Assembly (NCBI GenBank): GCA_009801015.1
Contig: VHZZ01000601.1
Span: 71,865 to 112,090 of the forward strand
Direction: 5' to 3'
Source: Silene noctiflora
Lineage: Eukaryota > Streptophyta > Magnoliopsida > Caryophyllales > Caryophyllaceae
DNA: 40,226 nucleotides
Under the pieces are notes generated by a model. That model searched no databases. It worked only from the letters and a program-made list of their open reading frames with translations, and had not been told where the DNA came from. Shown here piece after piece: positions 1 through 11,102 of this stretch (position 1 is its first letter; each line of letters opens with the position of its first letter). The translations under genes and the position numbers were made by a program.

Positions 1-3000
1 TAGGCCCTCCCGAACGGCCCAAATTGAAGTGTATAATACACGGTTTTCGAGATTCGAAGTTCCCGGAATAAAATTCTCTGAAAATCATAGAGAAGGTTCC
101 ATCGGTCAGACAAAGCGGTCACACAAATTTTTTGGGATTAAAATCGAATTGGTAAACTTCTTAAATGACCTTGGACACGTGGTAGCAAAACCGAGAGAAA
201 AAAAAAAGTAGTCTGGTAGGCCCTCCCGAACGGCCCAAATTGAAGCGTATAAATACACGGTTTTCGAAATTCGAAGGTCCCGGAATAAAATTTCCTAAAA
301 ATCACACAGAAGGTTCCACGGGTCGAACAAAGTGGTCACACAAAATTTGAGGAGCAACGGAGAACATTTGAGGGTGCCGGTATGGGAAAAACCAGCATTC
401 GTCGAACCTCGGATAATCTTGAAAAATGAATTTATACTCGTTATTTGGGGTTGAAATCGAATAGGTAAACTCCTGAAATGACCTTGACACGTGGTAGAAT
501 AACCAGGAAAATAAGAAACGTAGTCTGGTACGACCTACCGAACGACTCAAATTGAAGTTTATAATAAATACATGGTTTTCGAGATTCGAAATACCCAGAA
601 CAAAATTCTCTGAAAATTACAAAAAAGGTTCCATGGGTCAGACAAAGCGGTCGCATAAAATTTGAGGAGCAACGTAAAACAGTTGGCGGTGTCGATATAG
701 GATAAACCAGCTTTAGTTGAACATCGGATAATCATGAAAAATGAATTAATACTCGTTATTTGGGGTTGAAATCGAATGGGTAAACCCCTGAAAAGACCTT
801 GGACCTGTGGTAGCAAAACCTTGAGAAAAAGAAAAGTAGGCTGGTAGGCTCTCTCGTACGACCCAAATTGAAGTGTATAATACACGGTTTTCGAGATTCG
901 AAGGTCCCGGAATAAAATTCTCTAAAAATCACACAGAAGGTTCCACGGGTCAGACAAAGCGTCACACAAAATTTGAGGAGCAACGGAGGATATTTGTTGG
1001 TGCCGGTATGGGAAAAACCAGCATTCGTCGAACCTCGGATAATCATAAAAAATGAATTAATACTCCTTATTTGAGGTTGAAATCGAATGGGTAAACTCCT
1101 AAAATGACCTTGGATACATGGTAGAAAAACCGGGAGAAAAAAAAAAGTAGTCTGGTAGGCCCTCCGGAACAGCCCAAATTGAAGTGGTTAATAAACGGTT
1201 TCGAGATTCGAAGGTCCTGGAATAAAATTTCTAAATATCACACAAAAAGTTCCACAGGTCAGACAAAGCGGTCAAACAAAATTTTGAGGAGCAACGGAGA
1301 ATATTTTTGAGGGTGCCGGTATGGGAAAAACTAACATTCGTCGAACATCGGATAACCATGAAAAATGAATTAATACTCGTTATTTGGAGTTGAAATCGAA
1401 TAGATAAACTTCTGAAATGACCGTGGACACGTGGTAGAAAAACCGGGAGAAAAAGAAACGTAGTCTGGTACGACCCCCCGAACGACTCAAATTGTAGTGT
1501 ATAATAAATCCACGGTTTTCGAGTTTCGAAAGACTTGGAACAAAATTCTCTGAAAATTACACAAAAGATTCCATGGGTCAGAAAAAGCGGTTACACAAAA
1601 TTTGAGGAGCAACGGAGAATATTTGGCTGTGTCGGTATAGGATAAACCAACATTCGTCGAACCTCGGATAATCATGAAAAATGAATTAATACTCGTTATT
1701 TGGGGTTGAAATCGAATCGGTAAACTCCTTAAATGACCTTGGACACGTGGTAGTAAAACCGGGAGAAATAGAAAGTAGTCTGGTAGCCCTCCCGAACGGC
1801 CCAAATTGAAGTGCTTAAATACACGGTTTTCGAAATTCGAGGGTCCCGGAATAAAATTCCCTGAAAATCATACAAAAGGTTCCACGAGTCGGACAAAGCG
1901 GTCACACAAAATTTGAGGAGCAACGGAAAATATTTAAGAGTGCCGGTATGGGAAAAATCAGCATTCGTCGAACCTCGGATAATTATGAAAAATGAATTAA
2001 TACTCTTTGTTTGGGGTTGAAATCGAAAAGGTAACCTCCTGAAATGACCTTGGACACGTGGTAGAAAAACCAGGAAAAAAAGAACATAGTCCGGTACGAC
2101 CTCCCGAATGACTCTAATTGAAGTTTATAATAAATAAACGGTTTTCGAGATTCGAAATACCCGGAACAAAATTCTATTAAAATTACAAAAAAAACGTTCC
2201 ATGGGTCAGACAAAGCGGTTACACAAAATTTGAAGAGCAACGGAAAACAGTTGGCGGTGTCAATATAGGATATACTAGCTTTAGTTGAACCTCGGATAAT
2301 CATGAAAAATGAATTAATACTCGTTATTTTCGGTTGAAATCGAATGGGTAAACTCCTGAAATTACCTTGGACACGTGGTAGCAAAACCGGGAGAAAAAAA
2401 ACGTAGTTTTGTACGACCTGCCGAACGAACCAAATTGAAGTGTATAATACACGATTTTCGAGATTCCAAGATTCCGTAACAAAATTTTCTGAAAATCACA
2501 CAAAAGGTTCCACGGGTCAGACAAGACGGTCACAAAAAATTTGAGGAGCAACAGAGAACATTTGGGGGTGCCGGTATGAAATAAACCAGCATTCGTCGAA
2601 CCTTGGATAATCATGAATAATGAATTAATACTCGTTATTTGGATTTAAATCGAATGTGTAAACTCATGAAATGACCTTGGACACGTGGCAGGAAAACTGG
2701 GAGAAAAAGAAAAGTAGTCCGGTAGGCCCTCTCGAACGACCCAAATTGAAGTGTATAATACACAGTTTTCGAAATTCCAAGATTCCGAAACATAATTTTC
2801 TGAAAATCACACAGAAGGTCGTGGGATAAATCAGCATTCGTCGAATCTCGGATAATCATGAAAAATGAATTAATACTCGTTATTTGGGTTGTAATCGAAT
2901 AGGTAAACTCTCGAAATGACCTTGGACACTTGGTAGCAAAACCGGGAGAAAAAGTAACGTAGTCTGGTACAACCTCCCGATCGACCCAAATTGAAGTATA

Positions 3001-3316
3001 TAATACACGGATTTCGAGATTCTAAGATTCCGTAACAAATTTTTATGAAAATCACACAAAAGGTTCCACGGGTCTGACAAAACGGTCACAAAAAATTTGA
3101 GGAGCTACATAGAACATTTGGGGGTGCCGGTATGAAATAAACCAGCATTCGCCGAACCTCAGATAATCAAGAAAAATGAATTAATACTCGTTATTTGGGG
3201 TTGAAATCGAATTGGTAAACTCCTGAAATGATCTTGAACACGTGGTAGCAAAATCGGGAGAAAAAGAAAAGTAGTCTGATATGACCTCCCGAGCGACCCA
3301 AATTGAAGTTTATAAT
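1..3316. repeat. Tandem satellite array, ~313-bp monomer, at least 11 units
   Basis: A conserved core reading AAATTGAAG recurs at about 21, 237, 549, 865, 1176, 1489, 1803, 2115, 2432, 2743, 2988 and 3300. Spacing is 311-317 bp except for two shortened units of 216 and 245 bp. Every full unit also carries a CTCGGATAATCATGAAAAAT block and a GACCTTGGACACGTGG block in the same order. Units differ at many sites and fall into subtypes by the bases before the core (TAGGCCCTCC versus TACGACCTCC). The array stops abruptly near 3316 inside a monomer, and the window begins inside another, so the true array extends to the left. The minus strand is fairly open, but 313 is not a multiple of three and the frame changes from unit to unit, so I treat it as non-coding satellite DNA. 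Confidence 0.93.
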
Positions 3317-4190
3317 CTTAGAACAAAAAAATACAAGTACATAAAGGATAGAGTCATGTCACCAAGTGGGAAATAACTCATGCATGACAAGATGACATTT
3401 AACCTTTGGTCAATGTAGTAGGTACATTATAAAATTGTAATAGAGTGAAATACTATCATTTGTCATTCCTATTTGGCGTGGTCATTTATTAAACCCAAAT
3501 ACAACTCTTATCAATAACTACTCTGTCATTGTACAACAGATTTCATACCCAAAGAAATCATAATTTATAGAATGAGGCAATTTACATTATAAAATGATCC
3601 TTTTACGAATTAAACACTCGTTTATTATTATTGGAAAAATGAGAGTTTTTATATATAAAAATGACCGCGCCCTATTGTAAGGAAATAAAAAAAAAAATAT
3701 ATACTTGTACATAACTGTATTACACAAGTGTTAAATGTAAAAATAATTCTTATTTTATTGAACCACTCGTATAAAGGGTACTTGCCAATTACTTTTATAA
3801 AGGTATTTATAAATAGAATGTATTGTAAAACCGCCTTATAAAAGTTGGCGAAAAAAATGAGGCATCGAATTTGGCAGCATAAGAAATGGGCAAGTAAATG
3901 AGCGATTGGAAAATGGGGATTGGAAATTGGATGGTGTTTGGGTTGTAGCCCTTGTAGGCCGCATAATGGTGAACCCCATCCTTTATTTTATTTATTTTGG
4001 TGTCTTTTGTTGGCTATAACAAAATAACAACACCCGAAACTTGTTTTTATCGCCTTTATTATAATTTTGTTCTTTCTTTGTAAGTTTCTCTTATCCATAT
4101 ATCTCCCACCTTGCTGCTCCTTGAATGAGAGGGAGAGACAATGAATGAATGAATAGTTTGATATAATCAATCAATCAATTGCAAGTCTGG
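3317..4190. other. Intergenic AT-rich DNA upstream of TOC90
   Basis: No coding signal is seen between the satellite edge and the TOC90 leader. The stretch is AT-rich and should contain the TOC90 promoter, but I cannot single out a TATA box with confidence. Short GAAT and TCAA repeats lie at about 4140-4180. Confidence 0.5.
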
Positions 4191-4223
4191 GTTTGTTTGT
4201 TTGTTTGTTTGTTTGTTTGTTTT
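4191..4223. repeat. (GTTT)n microsatellite
   Basis: About eight uninterrupted GTTT units lie in the probable 5' leader of TOC90, just before a likely leader intron (donor near 4241-4247, acceptor AG at 4461-4462). Confidence 0.9.
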
Positions 4224-4320
4224 CAGGGTTCATCAGTTTTGTAAGGTAATTTATTCATCCAATTCAATCTCTTATCATTCTTTTCTATCTATTCGATTTA
4301 TGATTTAATTAAGATTAAGA

Positions 4321-4368
4321 TGCCTGCCTGCCTCCCTGCCTGCCTCCCTGCCTCCCTGCCTGCTTGCC
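4321..4368. repeat. CCTG/CCTC tetranucleotide repeat
   Basis: Alternating CCTG and CCTC tetranucleotides run for about 48 bp. They sit inside the inferred 5'-leader intron of TOC90, so length changes there should not affect the protein. Confidence 0.85.
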
Positions 4369-4543
4369 GTAGTTTCAACTTTTAATTCATCTTATGGATT
4401 ACTGTTTCTACCATGAAGATTGATTCATTATTTTAAGTAATTATCTTCTTGTTTCCTCGCAGAACTGATTATAAGCAAGATTGAGTTTGCAAATATGTCT
4501 GTTTGAGATTATTGTTTTTGTTTTTTTATCCAATACCCGGAAA

Positions 4544-7463
4544 ATGAAGAGCATCACAGATTGGGTTTTTGCTCGTTTAGTATCTGGTTCATTGGTCAAG
4601 CCTGGGACATTATCAGGCACTGGGAGTTGTGTGCTACAACAACATCACAATGACGACTTTGCTTCCTCAGGTACTTTTTATTTACTACTTGACTTTAATT
4701 TCTTTCTTTCTTTCAATACATTTATGTTTGTTTAGTAGAATAGACTGATGCAAAATACAAAGATTGAAACTTGTTAATTACTCTTAAGTTTTATGCCTGC
4801 TTTGCAATCCCAAATTAATCCAACCTCGTTAGGTGACAGTACAAAGACAAAGCATGCTATAGAGAATACAGATCCTGACTTTCAGTTTTTTGGTCACAGT
4901 GTTCTGGTTGTATATGATTTAAAGCCAAACCGAATTATATCCGCGATAACTGCACTTCACTTTTTTGGGCCTCGTATCTAAGGTGCCACTTTCGCTTTTA
5001 TGATTGATTAGCTGGAATCCTGAACCACATATTGGTTCAGTATTACATTTGGACCATACATGTCTAATGCCATGCCCGTTGTTTATTCAAGGGAGTGATT
5101 TATAGAGACAATAGCTGCCATGGTTACTTTTTAATAGTAATATTGCATTTTCCACTGCCAATTAGTATATTTATTTAATGGCCTTATGCGGTTATGCCTA
5201 TTGTTCATCAGGCTCAGATCAAAGGGCTGGTAATGTAGAATCACAAGTAATGACTGAAATGCCACCTTCATCCAACAATGGTCAAGAAGCCCCAATAACC
5301 CCGCCCTCTCAGCAAGCTCTCGTTGAAGATATATCTCACTCTCGTGGTTCACCTGATAGAAAGAAGTTGGATCCGCTGTCAAAAATTGAAGCACTTCAAA
5401 TGAAATTCTTCCGTATTCTACGTCGATTTGGGCAATCACCAGAAGACATTGTTGTCTCCAAGGTTCTTTATCGGATACACCTAGCGACACTGATAAGAAC
5501 AGGGGAATCAGATTTGAAAAGAGTAAATCTCAACAGTGATAAAGCTAGAGCATTAGCAGCAGAACAGGAAGTAACTGGCCAACCCCTGCTTGATTTTTCT
5601 TTAAGAATACTAGTCTTAGGGAAGACTGGTGTTGGTAAGAGCGCCACTGTAAACTCTCTATTTAATCAGACAAAGGCAGTGACGAATGCTTTTATGCCCG
5701 GTACTGATGGTATCCAAGATGTTACGGGTTCTGTGAATGGTGTTAAAGTATCAGTTATAGACACTCCTGGTTTCTGGCCATCTTCTGCCAGTAATGCTAG
5801 AAGAAACAAGAAAGTTATGTTGTCTATCAAAAGATACATTCGAAAATCTCCACCAGATGTCGTTTTGTATCTTGAACGCCTGGATAATATGGGTAAAGGG
5901 TACAGTGATTTGCCTCTCTTTAGACTCATGACTCAAGTTTTTGGGCCCACCTTATGGTTCAACACCATTCTGGTCATGACGCACGCCGGAGCAGTTCTTC
6001 CTGAGGGACCTAATGGGTACCCGATCGATTACGAGTCTTATGTGGGCCACTGTACTACTCTGTTGCAACATAGTATTCAGCTGGCCATATCTGATACCAA
6101 ACTTGAAAACCCAATAGTTCTGGCTGAAAACCACTCAATGTGCAGGACCAATCTTGTTGGTGACAAAATCTTGCCAAATGGACAAGTCTGGAAAAAACAG
6201 CTGTTGTTATTGTGTACATGCACTAAAGTGCTGGGTGATGCTAATTCTCTCTTAGGACTGCAACATAGTATCGACCTTGGGCCAGCCCGTAACTCTCGTC
6301 TTCCTTCTCTCCCTCATCTGCTATCATCTTTCCTTCGCCAAGGCTCTACAATGGCAGACGGAGCTGATGAAGTTGATGAGTGTATTCTTTTAGGTTGTGA
6401 AGAAGACGATGAATATGATGAATTGCCTCCAATTCGCATTCTCACAAAGCTTCAGTTCAAAAAATTGACTGACTCTCAAAAGAAGGATTACCTCGATGAG
6501 CTGGATTACCGAGAAACCTTGTTTTTGAAGAAACAGCTGAAGGAAGAATCACGCAAGAGGCGAGAAAGAAAGCTTCTAGATGAGGATAGTGTGATTGATG
6601 CCGGTAATTCTGATAGTTCAGAAGTATATGCTGACTCTGGACAGCTGACAGAATTACCAATCCCTCTGAGTTTTGACTGTGATTCTCCGCTATATAGATA
6701 TCGAGGTATTATATGGAGCGACCAGCTTCTATGGAGGCCCGTGCTAGATCCTAATGGGTGGGACCATGATGTCGGTTTTGACGGAGTAAACCTAGAGACA
6801 GTTTCTGAAATAAAAAGAAATTTAAGTGCATCTGTGTCTGGACAGATGAGCAAGGACAAGCATGATTTCAGTATTCACTCACAGTGTGCAGCAACATATA
6901 CTGATCCACGGGGGCCCACCTACTCGGCAGGTCTGGACATTCAATCTTCTGGCGGTGATATGATATACACAGTCAACAGCCATGCAAAATCAGGGCTGAT
7001 GAAGTACAATGTTGCACAATGTGGAGTTTCTATGACGTCATTCCGAAATAAGTATTACATTGGTACTAAGCTAGAAGATTCTCTATTTATAGGAAAGAGG
7101 CTGAAAGTGGTAATGAATGGTGGTCGGATGGGGGGAGGAGGACAGGTGGCTTATGGTGGAGGTGTTGAAGCTTGTATTAGAGGCAAGGATTATCCGGTGA
7201 GGAATGATAAGGTGAGTATGGGAATGACAGTCGTGTCCTTTAACAAAGAGTTGGTGGTGGGTGGAAGCTTTGAAGCAGAGTTGCGGCCAAGTAGAGGGAC
7301 GAGCATGTCAGTTAATGGGAATCTAAACAGTCGGAAAATGGGACAGGTATCCATAAAGGCGTCTAGCTCGGAGCATACAGAAATCGCATCGATTGCTTTG
7401 TTCACCCTATTGAGGGCAGTTTGGGGAAGACGAGAACCCAAAGCTGTAGTTGAAGGAATATGA
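4544..7463 (+). CDS. TOC90: Translocase of chloroplast 90 (Toc159-family GTPase)
   Basis: Receptor GTPase of the outer chloroplast envelope that recognises preproteins as part of the TOC complex. Coding exons are 4544-4670 and 5212-7463, with a 541-bp phase-1 intron, giving 792 aa, close to Arabidopsis Toc90. The start is supported by the family N-terminus, MKSITDWVFARL. The G domain has a P-loop GKTGVGKS at residues 179-186, DTPG at 226-229, THA at 299-301 and AENH at 347-350. The C-terminal half matches the membrane-anchoring M domain (for example DPNGWDHDVGFDGVN). Unlike Toc159, Toc132 and Toc120 there is no long acidic A domain: only about 170 residues precede the G domain, which is diagnostic for the Toc90 branch. 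A leader intron at about 4246-4462 is inferred. The gene is tail to tail with the ARM-repeat gene. Confidence 0.95.
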
Positions 7464-8274
7464 GTTTGGATACAGTGTACTCTCCGTAGGTAAAAAAACA
7501 AGTTTTGTTACCGTGTTAAACTATAGTCACATTGGTAATCCGACGAGTTTCCAATAGTGAAGTTGTTTCAGCAAGAGGCTCTCAAGGAGTCAAGGAGTAG
7601 AGGAAAATGTAGCGTGTCATCTGTTGTGTACATTTTACTACGAGTAGTACAGAAGAATATTCCGAGTCCATTTACTATTCTATATTTGCAACACGTTTTG
7701 TTTGATTACGTGTTTGAGCAATCCGACGACTTTTCAAAGTTGTGTGATTGTTGACCCGTCATTTCGTGCGCTGCTACCTTGAACAAACACAAGATCTCCT
7801 GCTGTCATTTTGTTCTTGGCCAAAGTGGACCCCATTGTTTGTATAAAGAATTCCTAATAAGAAGTTCAATTGGTCTTGCTCACAACCTCTTTTTTTCACC
7901 TTTTATTTCAATCGGGTATGAGAATCGTCTCAAGTTAACAAGAATACGTTTGGAAGAAGTAAAGAGCAGCAGCAAGAGATGAAGTGGCAAGGGCATGATA
8001 CAAAGATGATGGAATCAGGTATTATCCCTGTGGATGAAACCCCCAAAGGAGCAAGCGAGAAATAAAGCATTTACATGATAGAATGATACATGTACTACAA
8101 AACCTAGCATTGGACTGTTAAACTTTATGTACACCATAAATAAATGAAGCTCTTTTGTTTTTGCACACAAAAAATGCTAACTCAAGTACTCAACAATTGG
8201 TGGTTTGGAAATTGGATAAGAGGGGAAGTGTATCTGTTATCTGTAGCATGTAGGAATGTAGGTAGGATTGTAAG
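7464..8274. other. Shared 3' region between TOC90 and the ARM gene
   Basis: Two convergent genes end here. The left part is the presumed TOC90 3' UTR, with AATAAA-like signals near 8062 and 8138 on the plus strand. No independent gene is supported; the short open frames at 7557-7754 and 7779-7982 have no recognisable product. Confidence 0.5.
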
Positions 8275-9426
8275 TTACAGAAAAGAAGCACCCCACAAGA
8301 CTTGAGATTGTATGGTGGCAGCTTCAGCATCTGAATGTGAAGCTTCTCTCACTCTCCTCAGTATCTCCTGCTTAAAATATCTCTTCTCCCTCTGCCTCAA
8401 CCCTTCTCCTACTTCCAGTTGCACTGCGAACCTAGCTACGCAGCTTGCGAACGGATGCATCTCCAAGTACTCCTCCTCCTCTTCACCCTTCTCCTCCCTA
8501 CCCTCTTTGATCATCATCTTCGTGTCCCACCTCTGCATCTCCAACAGCTTCTCCACCACTTGCGCCTTTATCATGGCCTCCACCGCCTCCTTTCTCCCGT
8601 AGTAACCTATCTCCATCACGCATTCCAGTGCTACTCCCTGCGTTTCCGTACCGTGGGAGTGGGAACTGCACATATACCTGATGATGGCTCCAATTTGGTC
8701 CTCACCCTCAATCTCGTCCACCAAGGGCGATTTAATTGACCTGATCAGTGAACACAGCACTTTCAAGGAAGACGCAGACCCCATATTAATGAGTGCCTTT
8801 GTAGTGGGACCCATCAAGACCTGTCCTACGAACACGTTTTTGTTGAAACGAATGAGGGAGTCAATAGTGAGAGCGGCTTGTTCCCTGAGGCTGACAGAGT
8901 AAGCAGGGTTGGTGAGGATGGACTCCAGCTCGGAGAAGACCCTTGATTTAAGAAGCAGCTCCTGCAGGTCACGGTTGAAGCCTTGGGAGACTCTGTCCTC
9001 GAACCGACTGAGAAGGGTGCTGAGTTGATCATCAGAGGAGTCAGCTCTGACCAGTGACTCCACCAGCTCCCTGTCGATCCAGGCCTGTAGTTCCCACTCT
9101 ATCGACTCGGCCACACGGGCGATCTGGTGAATCCACAATCGACGACGTAGGAAAGATCTCAGTCCTCCTCCTCCGCCGCCGCCGTCCCCCGTATTCTGGA
9201 AGGTCTCAACGAGGGTCTTGAGGTAGGAGAGGTGGTGGGAGAGTTGACTAAGGCATGGGTCAGACAGAAGGGTGTGTGACTCAGTCTGAAGCTCAAGCAG
9301 CGCATTAATGGCGGCCGAGTCAGAAATGCTTCTAGCGGGGTTTGATTGAATATCCAAAGAAGCTTGTTTAAAAAGCTCCAACACATTAATAACTTGTTCA
9401 TTCTCTTCAATCTCTACTTCCTCCAT
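8275..9426 (-). CDS. Intronless armadillo-repeat-like protein
   Basis: A single-exon reading frame of 383 aa. The composition is Leu- and Ser-rich and alpha-helical, with repeat-like segments such as LREQAALTIDSLIRF, ALINMGSASSLKVLCSLI and GVALECVMEIGYYGRKEAV. These fit the plant ARM/HEAT superfamily of unknown-function proteins with a conserved C-terminal tail (here DAEAATIQSQVLWGASF). A run of seven glycines at about residues 82-88 is encoded by a CCG/CCT repeat, and an acidic patch (EEKGEEEEEYLE) lies near residue 315. There is no signal peptide or membrane segment. The start at 9426 is the first Met of the open frame and is followed by an acidic N-terminus. Function is unknown; a scaffold or binding role is only what the fold suggests. 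Confidence 0.85.
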   Translation of the reverse strand: MEEVEIEENEQVINVLELFKQASLDIQSNPARSISDSAAINALLELQTESHTLLSDPCLSQLSHHLSYLKTLVETFQNTGDGGGGGGGLRSFLRRRLWIHQIARVAESIEWELQAWIDRELVESLVRADSSDDQLSTLLSRFEDRVSQGFNRDLQELLLKSRVFSELESILTNPAYSVSLREQAALTIDSLIRFNKNVFVGQVLMGPTTKALINMGSASSLKVLCSLIRSIKSPLVDEIEGEDQIGAIIRYMCSSHSHGTETQGVALECVMEIGYYGRKEAVEAMIKAQVVEKLLEMQRWDTKMMIKEGREEKGEEEEEYLEMHPFASCVARFAVQLEVGEGLRQREKRYFKQEILRRVREASHSDAEAATIQSQVLWGASFL

Positions 9427-9461
9427 TCTTTAATGTTGCCCCTCCTCAACTAATCGTCAAC

Positions 9462-9470
<9 letters not shown>

Positions 9471-9492
<22 letters not shown>
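9471..9492. repeat. Poly(T) tract upstream of the ARM gene
   Basis: Twenty-two consecutive T residues lie about 45 bp upstream of the ARM gene start codon, within its presumed leader or promoter (poly-A on the gene's strand). Confidence 0.9.
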
Positions 9493-10110
9493 AAAGAGGA
9501 GAAGAGAGGAGAATTAGCTTTTGGTTTTGGATTACTTGCTCCATCACTCAATTACGCATCTTATTCTTTTTTATATTTCTCTCTTTTCATTTCTTTTTCT
9601 AACATTTCCAAATATTCACTTATCCAATTTCACTCGTAACTTCTCAATTTCACTATTTCATTTGGTTTGGGTCCGAATCGGAGGGAGGGAGTATTAGTTT
9701 AGGTTCAAACTTTATCCCTCATCTCTTTCGAGTTGTATATTACTTTATTTTATGTCTTTTCAATTTTGAGTTTATTACCGTATAAAACCATAGGTTGATA
9801 AACTCAAAATATTAGTTTATGTTCAATTTTGATGTAATAACAAAGAGGAGATAAAATATAACAAAGATGTGAAGTTATACTTTATTTTCAATGAAGTTGT
9901 AGTTAAACATTGTTTTCCTGAAATTAATAAAATTGCCGACTTTATAGCCTAGATTATACATTCTTGTCCAAATCTTTTGTAAGTTGATGGCTTTAACTCA
10001 TCTCTATTATTTGAAAGGATGAAATAGGTTGTCTTATACTAGAGGATCTTTTTTACCTTATAAACAAATATACACTTAGTACCGTTGAATACCAAGTAAA
10101 CTAACAAAGC
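9493..10110. other. Intergenic DNA without recognised genes
   Basis: AT-rich sequence upstream of the ARM gene. A GGAGGGAGGGAGTA motif near 9680 resembles one end of a Stowaway element, but no partner end is visible. Nothing else can be supported. Confidence 0.4.
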
Positions 10111-10285
10111 GTCTCCTTTGTGACGGGTCGGTATTTGTGACGGGTAATGCCACTCACAAAACGAATAAAGCAAAAAGTGGGGGCACCCCTCCACTTGCTT
10201 TCCTCTCTCCTCTCATGGGTCTTTTGTCTCACAATTTGGTACCCGTCTTCTCAAAGTGACGGATACCTTCCGTCACAAATGAGAA
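10111..10285. mobile_element. Short fold-back (MITE-like) element
   Basis: The ends form an imperfect terminal inverted repeat. TCTCCTTTGTGACGG at 10112-10126 matches the reverse complement of 10270-10284 at 14 of 15 positions. The motif GTGACGG also recurs subterminally on both sides, as is common in small non-autonomous DNA transposons. The length is about 175 bp and there is no coding capacity. I could not identify a clean target-site duplication, so the superfamily is open. Confidence 0.5.
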
Positions 10286-10327
10286 TTGCCCGTAAACTAA
10301 AATATAAATGCAAGTGAATGATCATTT

Positions 10328-10490
10328 CCCGAAATGACTCGGCCGAAAATGTGTTACAACTTTAAATGACTCGACCCGAACCCGACAAAATGACACCCAT
10401 AAGGATTAAGAATTCAAAATGATCCGACCCGAGTCAAATGTCTAATAAACCCAAAAAGACCCGATCGAAACCTAACTCAATGGACCCATG
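10328..10490. repeat. Degenerate GACCCGA-type repeat, short copy
   Basis: Loosely spaced GACTCGNCCGAA, GACCCGAACCCGAC, GATCCGACCCGAG and GACCCGATCGAA segments form a degenerate minisatellite-like stretch. It is a shorter and more decayed relative of the array at 36700-37130. Confidence 0.6.
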
Positions 10491-10637
10491 TAGGACCTCT
10501 AAGCAAAGGACAGTAGTTGAGTAGTTGCATAAGGAAGCAAAACTCTGATCCGTGGTGTAAAGTGTCAACTCACACATTTGACATTCTCATGATCTTGATT
10601 CATGATTGATCCACCATTTCCGTAATTGTATTGGATT

Positions 10638-10661
10638 TTATTGTATTGTATTGTATTGTAT
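10638..10661. repeat. (TTGTA)n microsatellite
   Basis: About four to five TTGTA pentanucleotides upstream of PAP26. Confidence 0.85.
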
Positions 10662-10840
10662 CCTAGTCTTTATTCTTCAAATTAAGGTACCTTGTTCCTT
10701 TCCCTTTTATTCCTTTGATTTTGTAAATTTGTTTGTTTATTTAATTGCATTTAATCATAGGATTGCAACCATGGATGTATTGGATATTTTGGCATCATTC
10801 CATCCAGCTCTTATATTTGGATATACTCCCTACTGACTAT

Positions 10841-10846
10841 TTAGTT

Positions 10847-10889
<43 letters not shown>
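10841..10889. repeat. (TTAG)n microsatellite
   Basis: About eleven TTAG tetranucleotides, nearly perfect, lie about 210 bp upstream of the PAP26 start codon and may fall in its promoter or leader. Confidence 0.92.
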
Positions 10890-11102
10890 TATGCTTCCTT
10901 CTTTCCATGGGAATTGATTTGATTGACTACTGGGAATCAGGAATTAGAAATTAGGATGGTGTTATTGAATGAACACGGATGACTGTAACAACAATCAGTA
11001 TACTATTTTACTATGTAGTATTCAGCATTACCTGTTTTCTCTCCTTTTAATCTTAGATTACATTACCACCTAATTGCTACCGTCTGACTATTATTCATCA
11101 AG

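Noticed and set aside
302..3089. Overlapping minus-strand open frames of 60-130 codons throughout the first 3 kb with similar peptides
   Set aside because: They are the same satellite monomer read repeatedly. The ~313-bp period breaks any shared frame and the peptides match no family I know.
1..3316. CRISPR-like periodic repeats
   Set aside because: The period is about 313 bp with whole-unit similarity and no unique spacers, in a plant genome.
4793..4981. 62-codon plus-strand frame
   Set aside because: It lies wholly inside the single TOC90 intron and has no recognisable product.
5131..7501. Minus-strand open frames under TOC90
   Set aside because: Antisense shadows of a well-supported GTPase exon.
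8312..8902. Plus-strand open frames of 73-106 codons
   Set aside because: They are antisense to the ARM-repeat coding frame, which has the better composition and family resemblance.
9661..9700. GGAGGGAGGGAGTA motif as a Stowaway end
   Set aside because: No opposite end with matching inverted repeat was found nearby, so an element cannot be delimited.
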